A stretch of 64,000 bases of DNA from Blastochloris viridis (GCF_001402875.1 NZ_CP012946.1:2582001-2646000), one strand, 5' to 3'. Shown: positions 38,856 through 47,145, numbered from the stretch's first letter. The notes: generated by a model not told the origin, from the sequence alone. Program-made: numbers and translations.

Positions 38856-39629
38856 ATGACCGTGAAGCGTGCGACCGTGAATTGTGCGACCATGACGTTT
38901 GCGATTGCTGCGCTCGTGTTCGCCGCTGCCACACCAGCCGGCGCCATCGTCGGCGGCGCGCCGGCCGCCCCCGCGCTGAAGGCCCATCTGATCGAGGTGG
39001 TGTCGCCCAACGGCGCGTGCTCAGGAACCGTGGTCGGCCGCAACCTGGTGCTGACCGCCGGGCATTGCGTCGACCGGCCGGGCAGCTACGCCGTGCTGGT
39101 GCGCGGCGCGAACGGCCCAAGCGTGGTGGAGATCGACGGCGTCGCCATCCACCCCGCCTGGACCCGCGCGCACGACCAGCAGAAAAAACCCTCGCCCGAC
39201 GTGGCGCTGGTGCGCACGCGCAGCCCCCTGCCCGCGCAGTTCCGGCCGATTGCGCTGTCGGCGGCGACCGGCCTGCCGGCGGTCGGCGCGCAATTCACGC
39301 TGGCCGGGTTCGGCCTGTCGGAAGAAGGCAGCCCGCGCAGCGGCGGCGTGCTGCGCACCGTGACGTTGAAGGTGCTGCTGCGCTACGTCACCGCCCAGGC
39401 GAAGCTGGTGCCGCTCGGCGGCGCGCCGGCTGGCGCGTGCGAGCTCGATTCCGGCGGCGCCGCATTGACGAGCGAGAATGGCGCATCGGTGCTGGCCGGC
39501 GTGATCGCCTGGAGCGCGGGCGACGGCACGAAGAATTGCGGTGCCGCCAGCGCCATCACCGCGGTGGGCGCCATCGCCGACTGGCTGCCGCTCGCGGCGC
39601 AAAAGCTCGGCGCCCGGCTGGGCGAGTGA
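38856..39629 (+). CDS. Secreted trypsin-like serine protease inside the GTA cluster
   Basis: A 257-residue S1A protease. Catalytic residues are His70 (LTAGHC), Asp115 (PDVALV) and Ser198 (ACELDSGGAA). The signal peptide appears to end at Ala30, leaving IVGG at the mature N-terminus, the activated trypsin N-terminus with no propeptide. Disulfide cysteines occur near the His and Ser. It is transcribed opposite to the GTA genes, between gp6 and gp5, with a divergent 59-base promoter gap and no strong ribosome binding site. An internal ATG at 38892 is an alternative start. Confidence 0.87.
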   Translation: MTVKRATVNCATMTFAIAALVFAAATPAGAIVGGAPAAPALKAHLIEVVSPNGACSGTVVGRNLVLTAGHCVDRPGSYAVLVRGANGPSVVEIDGVAIHPAWTRAHDQQKKPSPDVALVRTRSPLPAQFRPIALSAATGLPAVGAQFTLAGFGLSEEGSPRSGGVLRTVTLKVLLRYVTAQAKLVPLGGAPAGACELDSGGAALTSENGASVLAGVIAWSAGDGTKNCGAASAITAVGAIADWLPLAAQKLGARLGE

Positions 39630-39653
39630 TTGCGCCGAGGTGCGCCGGGGCAT

Positions 39654-39805
39654 GGCGGAATACGCTGACGCTATTCCGCCCTATGAGGGTTGTCGTCCCG
39701 GGCAAGCGGCTGAAGGCCGCGCGACCCGGGACCGTGTTCCGGAAGGGGACTGTTCCGGATGCCGATCCCGGCGCTCGCTGACGCTGGGCCGGGACGACGA
39801 CAAGC
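39654..39805. repeat. Interspersed repeats between trypsin-like gene and gp5
   Basis: First a palindrome GCGGAATACGCTGACGCTATTCCGCCCTA, then GTCGTCCCGGGCAAGCGGC ... CGACCCGGGACCGTGTTC ... GATCCCGG ... CCGGGACGACGAC. Both parts recur at 41083-41275, with the order reversed. It separates converging genes and may serve as terminator. Confidence 0.7.
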
Positions 39806-39806
39806 C

Positions 39807-41054
39807 TCAGCTCGCGGCGAACTTCAAGAGCTTGATGGCGTCGAAGTCCTGCACGCCGCCGCCGACGCGCTTGGTGGTGTAGAACAAAACGTAGGGTTTC
39901 GCGGAATAGGGATCGCGCAGGATGCGCACGCCCTGGCGGTCGACGATGAGGTAGCCGCGGCGGAAATCGCCGAACGCGATCGAAAGCGAGCCCGCGGCGA
40001 TGTCCGGCATGTCCTCGGCCTCGACCACCGGAAACGTCATCAGCGTGGCGCGCCCGCCCGCCGAGGCCGGCGGCTGCCACAGATAGGCGCCCTGGGCATC
40101 CTTGAACTTGCGCACCGCGCTCTGGGCCTTGCGGTTCATCACGAAGGTGCCGTTCTGGCGATAGCCGGCGCGCAGCGCATAGACCAGATCGATCAGCACG
40201 TCGGACGGACTGGTCGCCGGAAATCCGCCGGCCTGGCCGGTGGCGATGACGCCGAGCTTGCCCCACTCCCACGCCGAATTGGCAACGGTCTCGTAAGCGG
40301 TGAAGCCCTTGGGCTTGCCGTTGCCGTCGCCGGTGACGAACGCAGTACCCTCCTGCTCGGCGAACGCGGTCTCGACCTCGGCGGCGATCCACTGCTCGAT
40401 GTCGACGGCGGAGTCCTCCAGCAGCGTCGGGGTCGCCGCCGGCATGGCGTAGAGTTCGGCGGCGGGAAAGTCGAGCTCATCGAGGGTCGGCGTATTGGTC
40501 TGGGCGCGGGCGCCGGTCTCGCTCACCCAGCCGGCGGAAAAGCCGGTGGTCATGAACGGCTTCTTGTAGGTGCCGAGCGAGATTTCGCGCACGCCGGAAA
40601 TGGCGCGGATCGGCGAGATGGCGGCGAGCCGCCGGCCGATTTCGCGCTCGACTTCGGCGGTGACGGTGTAGCCGCCGTCGGCGCCCGAGCCGGCCGACAG
40701 CGCCTTGCGCTCCAGGCGCTTCAAGCCCGAAGTCTCGCCGGAGCGGACATAGGCGTCGAACGCCGCCTTGTGCTCGCGGCGCGCCGCGTCGCCGGCGTCG
40801 GCGGTCTCGGTGCCGAGTTGCGGCCGGCGCGCCTTCACCGCGAGTTCGTCGAGCACCGCCCGCTGGCGCTCCAGCGCGGCGTCGATGCGCGCCACCTTCT
40901 CCTCGATCAGCACGTCGGCGGAGGCGCGCCGCTCCAGCGCCGACAGGCGCTCGTCATTGGCGTCGCGATAGGCGGCGAAGGTGTCGTGCAAGGCCTCGTG
41001 CGCCACCTGCATCTCGGGGGTCGCGGCCTTGGTCTCGGGCGAAGCGAGGGTCAT
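39807..41054 (-). CDS. GTA gp5 HK97-fold major capsid protein
   Basis: A 415-residue HK97 major capsid protein. The N-terminal coiled scaffold (about residues 15-105, ending near the Lys/Arg-rich AGDAARREH) would be removed by the gp4 protease. Then comes the HK97 core (DGGYTVTAEVEREI, EEVETAF-like region, GTAFVTGDGNGKPKG, FVMNRKAQSAVRKFKD and the C-terminal FGDFRRGYLIVDRQG). The start at 41054 has AAAGGAC upstream. Confidence 0.96.
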   Translation of the reverse strand: MTLASPETKAATPEMQVAHEALHDTFAAYRDANDERLSALERRASADVLIEEKVARIDAALERQRAVLDELAVKARRPQLGTETADAGDAARREHKAAFDAYVRSGETSGLKRLERKALSAGSGADGGYTVTAEVEREIGRRLAAISPIRAISGVREISLGTYKKPFMTTGFSAGWVSETGARAQTNTPTLDELDFPAAELYAMPAATPTLLEDSAVDIEQWIAAEVETAFAEQEGTAFVTGDGNGKPKGFTAYETVANSAWEWGKLGVIATGQAGGFPATSPSDVLIDLVYALRAGYRQNGTFVMNRKAQSAVRKFKDAQGAYLWQPPASAGGRATLMTFPVVEAEDMPDIAAGSLSIAFGDFRRGYLIVDRQGVRILRDPYSAKPYVLFYTTKRVGGGVQDFDAIKLLKFAAS

Positions 41055-41082
41055 GAGAAGGTCCTTTGGTTTGAACAGTTCG

Positions 41083-41275
41083 ATGCGTCGTCCCGGGCAA
41101 GCGGCGAAGCCGTGCGACCCGGGACCGTGTTCAGAACGGGGTGTCGTGTTCTGAAAACGATCCCGGCTCGGCGCTGCGCGCCGTCCGGGATGACGAGGCG
41201 CGGGCAAAGGCCGTAGCGAACGCGTATTTCGCCAAGTGAATGCGCTATTGGCGCAATACGCTGCGCTCTTGCGCC
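41083..41275. repeat. Interspersed repeats between gp4 and gp5
   Basis: Contains GTCGTCCCGGGCAAGCGGC ... CGACCCGGGACCGTGTTC ... GATCCCGG ... CCGGGATGACGAG, then GGCGCAATACGCTGCGCTCTTGCGCCCTAC, a palindrome. It is a second copy of the 39654-39805 elements and is read within the capsid mRNA. Confidence 0.7.
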
Positions 41276-41701
41276 CTACCGAAACAGGAGATGCTTGGCG
41301 CGGAGGCGCGCCTCCGGCAGCAGCGGAAAGGTGACGATCGAGATCTCCCACAGGTCGATCTCGATCAACCGGCGCAGCCGCGTCACCGGGTCGAGCCGGG
41401 CGCGTACCGTGCGGTAGCCGATCGACAGCCCGTCGAGCGCGCCGGCCTTGAGCAGCGCCGCCACCTCGGCCGATTTGGCGGCGTCCGGCACCAGCCGGCC
41501 GCGGCAATAAAGGCCGCAGCCGTCCTCGGCGATCGACAGCCACACCCCGATCGGCTGCATCGGATCATGCTGCCACAGCATGCGGATATTGCCGGCGCCG
41601 CGCCGCCGCAGCGCGGTGCCGAATGCGCCGGCCTCGACCACGTCGCGCGCAAGGTCGGCGCGGCCGAACAGGCTGGCGTAGCCTTCGATGATGTCGCTCA
41701 T
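41276..41701 (-). CDS. GTA gp4 prohead maturation protease
   Basis: A 141-residue HK97 prohead protease that trims the capsid scaffold. It starts MSDIIEGYASLFGRADLARDVVEAGAF, then has the conserved QHDPMQPIGVW and the catalytic SIGYRT block. It overlaps the preceding 40-aa ORF by four bases (ATGA). Confidence 0.94.
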   Translation of the reverse strand: MSDIIEGYASLFGRADLARDVVEAGAFGTALRRRGAGNIRMLWQHDPMQPIGVWLSIAEDGCGLYCRGRLVPDAAKSAEVAALLKAGALDGLSIGYRTVRARLDPVTRLRRLIEIDLWEISIVTFPLLPEARLRAKHLLFR

Positions 41702-41820
41702 GCGCGCACCCGGCGCAGCCGCGCCAGCGTCATGACGAAGCGGCGGAACACCGCCTCGGCCTCGGCGTGACGCGTGCGGCGGTGCAGCAGCACGGCGAGA
41801 CCTTCGAACATCGCGGTCAT
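41698..41820 (-). CDS. Small GTA-cluster protein of unknown function, 40 residues
   Basis: A 40-residue basic helical peptide (MTAMFEGLAVLLHRR ... RLRRVRA) encoded between gp3.5 and gp4. It has an AGGA ribosome site seven bases upstream, overlaps gp4 by ATGA and follows gp3.5 by nine bases, so it fits the operon rhythm tightly and is probably real. I do not recognise a family; it may be a local head assembly factor or a divergent remnant. Confidence 0.62.
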   Translation of the reverse strand: MTAMFEGLAVLLHRRTRHAEAEAVFRRFVMTLARLRRVRA

Positions 41821-41829
41821 GGCGAATTC

Positions 41830-42012
41830 CTACAGCTCGAACCGGTTGTTGAAGCGCGTCAGCTCGCGCACGAAGGCGTCGAACCGACGATTGGCGGCGG
41901 CAAGCTCGCGCAGCGCGAACGCGGCGAGCGCCGAGGCGCCGCTCGCCCACAGAAACAACGCAAGATGCGCGAGATCGCCCCGCGCGATCACGCTGCGGGT
42001 GACCTCGTCCAT
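41830..42012 (-). CDS. GTA gp3.5 head formation protein (rcc01685 family)
   Basis: A 60-residue protein with a membrane-like central segment (LAHLALFLWASGASALAAFAL) and a C-terminal RELAAANRRFDAFVRELTRFNNRFE, the distinctive pattern of the GTA head formation protein encoded between portal and protease in Rhodobacter. The start at 42012 is MDEVTRSVIARG. The rightward radical SAM gene begins 106 bases upstream. Confidence 0.86.
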   Translation of the reverse strand: MDEVTRSVIARGDLAHLALFLWASGASALAAFALRELAAANRRFDAFVRELTRFNNRFEL

Positions 42013-42118
42013 GGATGTCTCCGTTTGTCTCCCGGAAGTACCGCTGCCCGGGGGGAACGTTGCCAAGGCCGAAAATCGATGTTAACTTCTGGTTGCGTGT
42101 CAGCATGGAGCAACTCCC

Positions 42119-43369
42119 ATGAACGCGGACGCGGCGCGACAGGCCGAAGTTGCTCGAACGGCCCCGTTCCAAGCATCGCCAAATGATGTGGCGGCGATCG
42201 CGAACCGCATCGCGTGTTCCGATCATCCGTTCGCGGTCATCATGAAGCCGACCGATAAATGCAACCTGCGGTGCGGCTACTGCTACGTTCCGCACCGCGG
42301 CCACCACCTTCGCATGACACGCGACGTGCTGAAGGCGTCGATGTCGATGCTCAGCGCCATGCTCGGCTGGCGCCGCCAGCTCCATTTCATCTGGCATGGC
42401 GGCGAGCCGCTGGCGATGCCGCTCAGCTTCTTCGAGGAGGCCGTCGCGCTGCAGCGCGAGCTGTTCCCCGGCTGGTTCATCGACAATTGCGTGCAGACCA
42501 ACGGCACCCTGTTGACGCCGGAGCACGTCGCGTTCTTCGCCGACCGCGGTTTCTCCGTGAGCCTCAGCATCGACGGGCCGGCGGACCTGCACGACAAAAA
42601 CCGTACGTTCGCCAACGGCCGCGGCTCCTACCGCCGCGTGCTCGAGGCGGTGTCGCTGCTGCGCGAACGAAATCAGGCGGTCGGCGCCGTGGTGGTGATG
42701 ACGCCGGACATCGCCGCGAACATCGAGCGGGTCTATCGCACCATGCGCGAGCTGCGCATCAACTTCCGCATCAACCCGGTCATCCAGATCGCGGGCGATC
42801 GCAGCGCCTCGCCGCGCTACGCCGTCACGCCGGACGACTACGCCCAGGCGATGATCGCGCTGTTCGATTTGTGGTTCGAGGACGATGTGCCTCTCCACGT
42901 CGACCCGTTCAACCTCATCGTCGGCAACATGATTTCCGACACGGTGTGGGGCTGCGACTATCACGGCGGCTGCCTGCGCGACGTCATCTGCGTCGACCCC
43001 GACGGCGGGGTCTATCCGTGCGGCCAACTGGCCGGCCGCCCCGAGTTCCGGCTTGGAAACGTGCTGAAGGACGACGCACCGGCGATCTTCGCCGCGCCGA
43101 TGTACGCCCGGCTGCTCGACCGGCGCCACCTCGGGATCGCAGCGTGCGAGGGCTGCCACCACCGGCGGATCTGCAACGGCGGCTGTCCGGTCGCGGCCTA
43201 TATGCGCGGCGACATGCTCGGCCGGGACTATTTCTGCGAGGGCCGGCACCGGCTGTTCGACCACATCCGGCGCCGGATCGAGGAGGATGTGGCGCGACAG
43301 GCGGCAACCCCGCTGCCGGCACCACGAACAGGAGGACAGTGCGATGGCAGACCAAGACCGGCCGGATGA
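42119..43369 (+). CDS. Radical SAM/SPASM peptide-modifying enzyme inside the GTA cluster
   Basis: A 416-residue radical SAM enzyme. The AdoMet 4Fe-4S site is Cys48-Cys52-Cys55 (CNLRCGYCY), preceded by VIMKPTDK and followed by WHGGEPL, as in anSME-like and peptide-maturase enzymes. The C-terminal SPASM region has candidate auxiliary-cluster ligands Cys285, Cys291, Cys301, Cys343, Cys346, Cys352, Cys356 and Cys373. GGAG lies eight bases before the ATG. It overlaps the downstream 101-aa gene by 26 bases, so the pair is coupled. SPASM enzymes often modify ribosomal peptides; the substrate here is presumably the partner. It lies opposite to the GTA genes, between gp3 and gp3.5. Confidence 0.9.
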   Translation: MNADAARQAEVARTAPFQASPNDVAAIANRIACSDHPFAVIMKPTDKCNLRCGYCYVPHRGHHLRMTRDVLKASMSMLSAMLGWRRQLHFIWHGGEPLAMPLSFFEEAVALQRELFPGWFIDNCVQTNGTLLTPEHVAFFADRGFSVSLSIDGPADLHDKNRTFANGRGSYRRVLEAVSLLRERNQAVGAVVVMTPDIAANIERVYRTMRELRINFRINPVIQIAGDRSASPRYAVTPDDYAQAMIALFDLWFEDDVPLHVDPFNLIVGNMISDTVWGCDYHGGCLRDVICVDPDGGVYPCGQLAGRPEFRLGNVLKDDAPAIFAAPMYARLLDRRHLGIAACEGCHHRRICNGGCPVAAYMRGDMLGRDYFCEGRHRLFDHIRRRIEEDVARQAATPLPAPRTGGQCDGRPRPAG

Positions 43370-43649
43370 AGGCATCGACATCCGCGAGATCGAAGACCTG
43401 GTGAAGGCGTTCAAGGAGCACGTGTCGCTCGATGGGCTGCGGGCGAACCTGCGGACGGTGGCGGAGAGCCGTCGCCTGCAGGGCGCGACGCTGAACCTCA
43501 CGCTCAAGCCGGACCACGCCAAGCCGGACTACTACAACATCTACCGTTACGCCTTCTTCGGCTTCCAGGCGCCGGAAGACGTCGACGTGCTGCCGGCAAC
43601 CGAGCGCAGCGGCCTCACCGAGCGCTTCGAGGCGGTGCGCAAGAAATAG
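43344..43649 (+). CDS. Small partner protein of the radical SAM enzyme, possible substrate
   Basis: A 101-residue cysteine-free soluble protein of no family I recognise. Residues 10-45 look like an amphipathic helical leader (DIREIEDLVKAFKEH). Residues 63-74 form an aromatic cluster, YYNIYRYAFFGF, flanked by PDHAKPD and QAPEDVD. It starts inside the radical SAM gene with GGAGG eight bases upstream, so it is translationally coupled. Aromatic cores of this kind are targets of cyclophane-forming radical SAM enzymes, but whether this is the substrate, a chaperone or unrelated is unproven. Confidence 0.78.
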   Translation: MADQDRPDEGIDIREIEDLVKAFKEHVSLDGLRANLRTVAESRRLQGATLNLTLKPDHAKPDYYNIYRYAFFGFQAPEDVDVLPATERSGLTERFEAVRKK

Positions 43650-43847
43650 CTGGCGGCCGGCCCCCGGATTCCGGTTTTCGCGAAAGAGATGGCGATACTC
43701 GAAGGCTTGGTGCGGCCGCCTGATGACATCACAACGGCGGCCGCTTTTGAGCATTTTCGCACACGTGGGTGCCGAACGTGCGAAGGAAAAATGCGAAATT
43801 ACAAAACCTGGAGCATCTGACCTGATGCCGTCAGGTCGGATGCTGCC

Positions 43848-44993
43848 CTAGCCGCGCGGCTCCCAGCCCAGCGCCTCGCGCTTTTCGTCGTCGGTGAGGA
43901 ACGAGGCCGTGCCGACGCGCCGCCACAGCGCCTCGCGATCCTCGGCCAGCGCCGGCACCTCGTCGAGATCGACGGTGATGCGCGGCGCGTCGGCGAAGCC
44001 CGGCGACAGCCACGCGGCGAGCGCATCGGCGGTGCGCGTCACCAACGGCACCACGCTCTGGCGCCAGAACGCGCGGTTGGCCTCGGCGAAATTGGAATAG
44101 GTGTTGTCGCCGGGAATGCCGAGCAGCATCGGCGGCACGCCGAAGGCGAGCGCGATGTCGCGCGCGGCGGCGTTCTTGGCTTCCATGAAATCCATGTCTT
44201 TCGGCGACAGCGACAGCGGCTGCCAGGCGAGCCCGCCCTCCAGCAGCAGCGGCCGGCCGGCATTGGCGGCGCCGGAAAAGCCGCTCTCCAGCTCGACTTT
44301 CAGCCGCTCGAACTGGCTCTCCGACAGCGTGGCGCCGCCCGAGCACACCAGCGCGCCGGAGGGGCGCGCGGCGTTGTCGAGCAGCGCCTTGTTCCAGCCC
44401 GCCGCCGCGTTGTGAAGGTCGATGGCTTTCGCCGCGGCTTCCGACGGCGATAGGCCGTAATGGTCGTCGAGCGGGTGGAACAGCGCAAGGTGCAGCACCG
44501 GAGGAATGGCGCCATCGCCTTGCGACAGCCGAACGGTGGTGCCGGCGACGGTGTAGTCGAACGCTTGCGGCCAGCCGTCCGGCCCGGGCACCACCTTGAC
44601 GCGGTCCGGCCGCAGCAGGTGCAGTTCGCGCACCGCGCTCATGGCCGCCACCGCCTCGATGAAGGCGTTGCCGGCGACGAACTGGAAGGCGTGCAGCGCC
44701 TCGCGGAAGCCCTGCCCGCTCTGGCGCGGGTTGGGCCGCTGGAGCAGCTGCGCCAAGGCGTGGTCGGGCGCCTCGCGGCCGTCGACATAGATCCGCCACG
44801 TCACCGACGCGGCGGCTTCGGCGATCAGCCGCACGCAGCGGTGCACCACCGGGTTTGCGGCGTAGCCCTCGCGGGCCAGCGCGGCGTAGTCGCGCGGCGA
44901 CCAGCGCGGCCGGCCAGGGTCGAGTGCGATCAGGCTCGCCACCCGGCTGGCCTTGGCCTCGGGCGCGCGAAACAGGCGGGCGATCAGGGACAT
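43848..44993 (-). CDS. GTA gp3 portal protein
   Basis: A 381-residue HK97-type portal protein through which DNA enters the head. Typical features are NPVVHRCVRLIAEAAASVTWRI near residues 45-66, ALLDNAARPSGALV, and KDMDFMEAKNAAARDIALAFGVPPMLLGIPGDNTYSN, the conserved clip region. The start at 44993 (MSLIARLFR) has GAGG seven bases upstream. The longer open frame to 45119 enters repeat DNA and is rejected. Confidence 0.95.
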   Translation of the reverse strand: MSLIARLFRAPEAKASRVASLIALDPGRPRWSPRDYAALAREGYAANPVVHRCVRLIAEAAASVTWRIYVDGREAPDHALAQLLQRPNPRQSGQGFREALHAFQFVAGNAFIEAVAAMSAVRELHLLRPDRVKVVPGPDGWPQAFDYTVAGTTVRLSQGDGAIPPVLHLALFHPLDDHYGLSPSEAAAKAIDLHNAAAGWNKALLDNAARPSGALVCSGGATLSESQFERLKVELESGFSGAANAGRPLLLEGGLAWQPLSLSPKDMDFMEAKNAAARDIALAFGVPPMLLGIPGDNTYSNFAEANRAFWRQSVVPLVTRTADALAAWLSPGFADAPRITVDLDEVPALAEDREALWRRVGTASFLTDDEKREALGWEPRG

Positions 44994-45070
44994 GCTAGAT
45001 CCTCTCGCGGCATCCTCGTCGTTGGGACGCGGCGTGGCGGCCATCCATTGTGCCAAGGCGGCGCGGACAG

Positions 45071-45115
45071 CCTCATCCTGAGCAGGGTGCGCAGCCGCCG
45101 TCTCGAAGGATGAGG
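45071..45115. repeat. Interspersed palindromic repeat between gp2 and gp3
   Basis: CCTCATCCTGAGCAGGGTGCGCAGCC and CGTCTCGAAGGATGAGG form an imperfect hairpin. The core GCAGCCGCCGTCTCGAAGGATGAGG matches the element at 6360-6398 and at 36808-36943. Confidence 0.7.
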
Positions 45116-45137
45116 CCAATGGCGGCCTACGCCACGT

Positions 45138-46508
45138 TCACATCCGCCGCACCCGCGGGCGGGTGGCGGGTTCGGTGAGGGTGGCGAGCGCCCACACCAA
45201 GGCATCGAGGCGGTCGGGCGATCGGCCGTCCGACAGGCCGTCGTGGGCGAAGTCGGCCATTTCGTCCTCCAGTTCCGGGAAGGCACCGACGTGGGCGACC
45301 TTGCCCTGCTCGTAGAGCTGGGCGACCGGCTCGGCGCGCAGCCATTTGCCGCGCCGGGCGTGGACGAGGCGCACCGGCACCGCGGGGTCGGCTTCGGCGA
45401 GCACGGCGCGCACCATCTCGCCGCCCTGGTTGGCCTCCGCCACCAGCGCGTCGGCCTCAAGCTGGCGATAGAGCGCCAGCGCCCGCGCCGCCCATTGCGC
45501 CGGGCGAAGGCCGCGGGCGGTGCGGTCGGCCAGGACGTAGAGCCGGCCGTCCTCGGCCCTGCCGGCGGCGACGATGCCGCAGGCGTCGGAGGCGCGGTGT
45601 GCGGAGGCCGGCGGATCGACCGCCACCACCACGCGCGGCAGCGGCGGCGCCGCGGCCACCCGGCCGCGCTCGATGACATCGCGCGGGAACAGCGTACCGG
45701 GGCGGTCCTCGATCAGTTCGCCCAGCAGCTCCTGGCGGCCGAGCCGGGTGCCGCGATAGCGCGCCACCACGGTGTCGAGGAAGCGCGGCGCCAGGTTCAG
45801 CGCGTTTTCGGCGGTGGTCATGCGGGTGACGGCGACGCGCGGGTCGGCCAGCAGCCGCCGCACCATCGGCACCGCGCGCGGCGTGGTGGTCACCACCTGG
45901 CGCGGCGCCTCGCCCAACCGCAGCGCAAACTGCAGCATGTCGAACGCCTGCTCGGCGCGGCTCCATTTGGCGATCTCGTCGCACCACGCCGCGGCGAACT
46001 GCGGCCCGCGCAGCTGCTCGGGATCGTCGGCGGAGAAAGCCTGCGCCACTGCGCCGTTCGGCCATTCCAGCCGGCGACGCGAGGGCAGCCACTGCGGGCG
46101 CTCGCCGCGCGGGTGGATGCGCATCAGGCCGGAGACGCCCTCCACCATCACCTCGCGCACGTCGGCTGAGGTCTCGCCGACCAGCGCGATCGGCGAGAGC
46201 GGCGCCGCGGCAGCCGGCGGGCGGCCGAGCGCCAGGGCGCGCACCCATTCGGCGCCGGCCCTGGTCTTGCCCGAGCCGCGGCCTCCCATCATCAGCCAGG
46301 TGGTCCACGGCGCGCCGTCCGCCGCGACGTCGGGCGGCCATTGCGACGGCCGCGCCCAGGACCGCCACTCGTGGAGGAAGTCCTCAAGCTCGTCCTCGGT
46401 CAGCTGCGCCAGCAACGCCGCCTCCCGCCCCTTCTGCCTCCAGCTCCGCCAGACGGCGCGCCAGCTCGGCCCGGAGCCCGGCATAGTCTTTAGGCAAGGA
46501 TCGGTCAT
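45138..46508 (-). CDS. GTA gp2 terminase large subunit
   Basis: A 456-residue packaging motor. Walker A is GGRGSGKTRAGAEW with the preceding TTWLMM; Walker B is in AAWCDEIAKW; the nuclease domain includes VVVAVDPPAS, LVAEANQGGE and SPDRLDALVWAL. GTA terminases package random genomic DNA. The start is uncertain: ATGs at 46508 and 46484 both overlap gp1 and neither has a clear ribosome site; a TTG with GGGAGG closer to the LAQLTEDEL block is a third possibility. I list the longest sensible one. Confidence 0.93.
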   Translation of the reverse strand: MTDPCLKTMPGSGPSWRAVWRSWRQKGREAALLAQLTEDELEDFLHEWRSWARPSQWPPDVAADGAPWTTWLMMGGRGSGKTRAGAEWVRALALGRPPAAAAPLSPIALVGETSADVREVMVEGVSGLMRIHPRGERPQWLPSRRRLEWPNGAVAQAFSADDPEQLRGPQFAAAWCDEIAKWSRAEQAFDMLQFALRLGEAPRQVVTTTPRAVPMVRRLLADPRVAVTRMTTAENALNLAPRFLDTVVARYRGTRLGRQELLGELIEDRPGTLFPRDVIERGRVAAAPPLPRVVVAVDPPASAHRASDACGIVAAGRAEDGRLYVLADRTARGLRPAQWAARALALYRQLEADALVAEANQGGEMVRAVLAEADPAVPVRLVHARRGKWLRAEPVAQLYEQGKVAHVGAFPELEDEMADFAHDGLSDGRSPDRLDALVWALATLTEPATRPRVRRM

Positions 46509-46947
46509 CGGGGCCCCCGGCGGCGGCGCGTTTGCTGTCGATCGCCGCCAGCCGCTCGATGGTGCGGGCGAGCACGGCAAGGGTGCGGGCCTCGCGCTCG
46601 GGCACGAGGTCGTCGCCGCCGGCGGCGAGGCGGTCGACCGCGGCCGCGACCTGGTCCTCGCAGGCGGCAAACAGCTTGCCGACCATGGCTTCGCGCTCGC
46701 GGCAGGTGGCAAAGCCGGTGCAAAGGAAACCGCGGTGGCGGCCAGCGCCCTGCCCGGCGCGGCGGCGAAGCCCATTGGGCAGGCGGCGGCGGTACCAGCC
46801 GTAGCGGCTGGCGTATCTCTTGAGGCGCGACGCCGGCAGGCCGCACTCGGCCGCCAGCTCGGCGACGGTGACATCGCGGCGGGTCTCGTACAGCGCGCGC
46901 AAGCGCGCCAGCTCCTCCGGCGGAGGCGACGGCATGGGCGGGATCAT
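46384..46947 (-). CDS. GTA gp1 small terminase-like protein
   Basis: A 187-residue protein in the gp1 position. An N-terminal helix-turn-helix-like segment (ELARLRALYETRRDVTVAELAAECGLPASRLKRYASRYGW) fits a DNA-binding small terminase; the C-terminal part is helical (ERLAAIDSKR ... ELARRLAELEAEG). It overlaps gp2. The start at 46947 (MIPPMPSPPPEE) or the ATG four codons on (46935) is likely. First structural gene of the GTA transcript. Confidence 0.83.
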   Translation of the reverse strand: MIPPMPSPPPEELARLRALYETRRDVTVAELAAECGLPASRLKRYASRYGWYRRRLPNGLRRRAGQGAGRHRGFLCTGFATCREREAMVGKLFAACEDQVAAAVDRLAAGGDDLVPEREARTLAVLARTIERLAAIDSKRAAAGGPDDRSLPKDYAGLRAELARRLAELEAEGAGGGVAGAADRGRA

Positions 46948-47145
46948 TGATGTTCCGAAATGGCAGTTGCGGCGGGAGCCGAGGACCCGACCTTTGGCGG
47001 CGTCATGCGGCGGCGGCGAACGCGCGCCAGGCACGATCCCACAGGACAAGCCTGATCGATCGTCCTCGCATCGAGGCGGGCCGATGACGGTGAAAGGTCA
47101 CTGGTGACGGACGCCGGGTTTCGCGGGCGCGCTCCCGGGCGTGAC

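Noticed and set aside
25231..46947. Interpretation as an ordinary siphovirus prophage
   Set aside because: No integrase, repressor, replication or attachment sites; the gene set and order, short tape measure, gp3.5 and gp10.1, and nearby GafYZ are those of a GTA.
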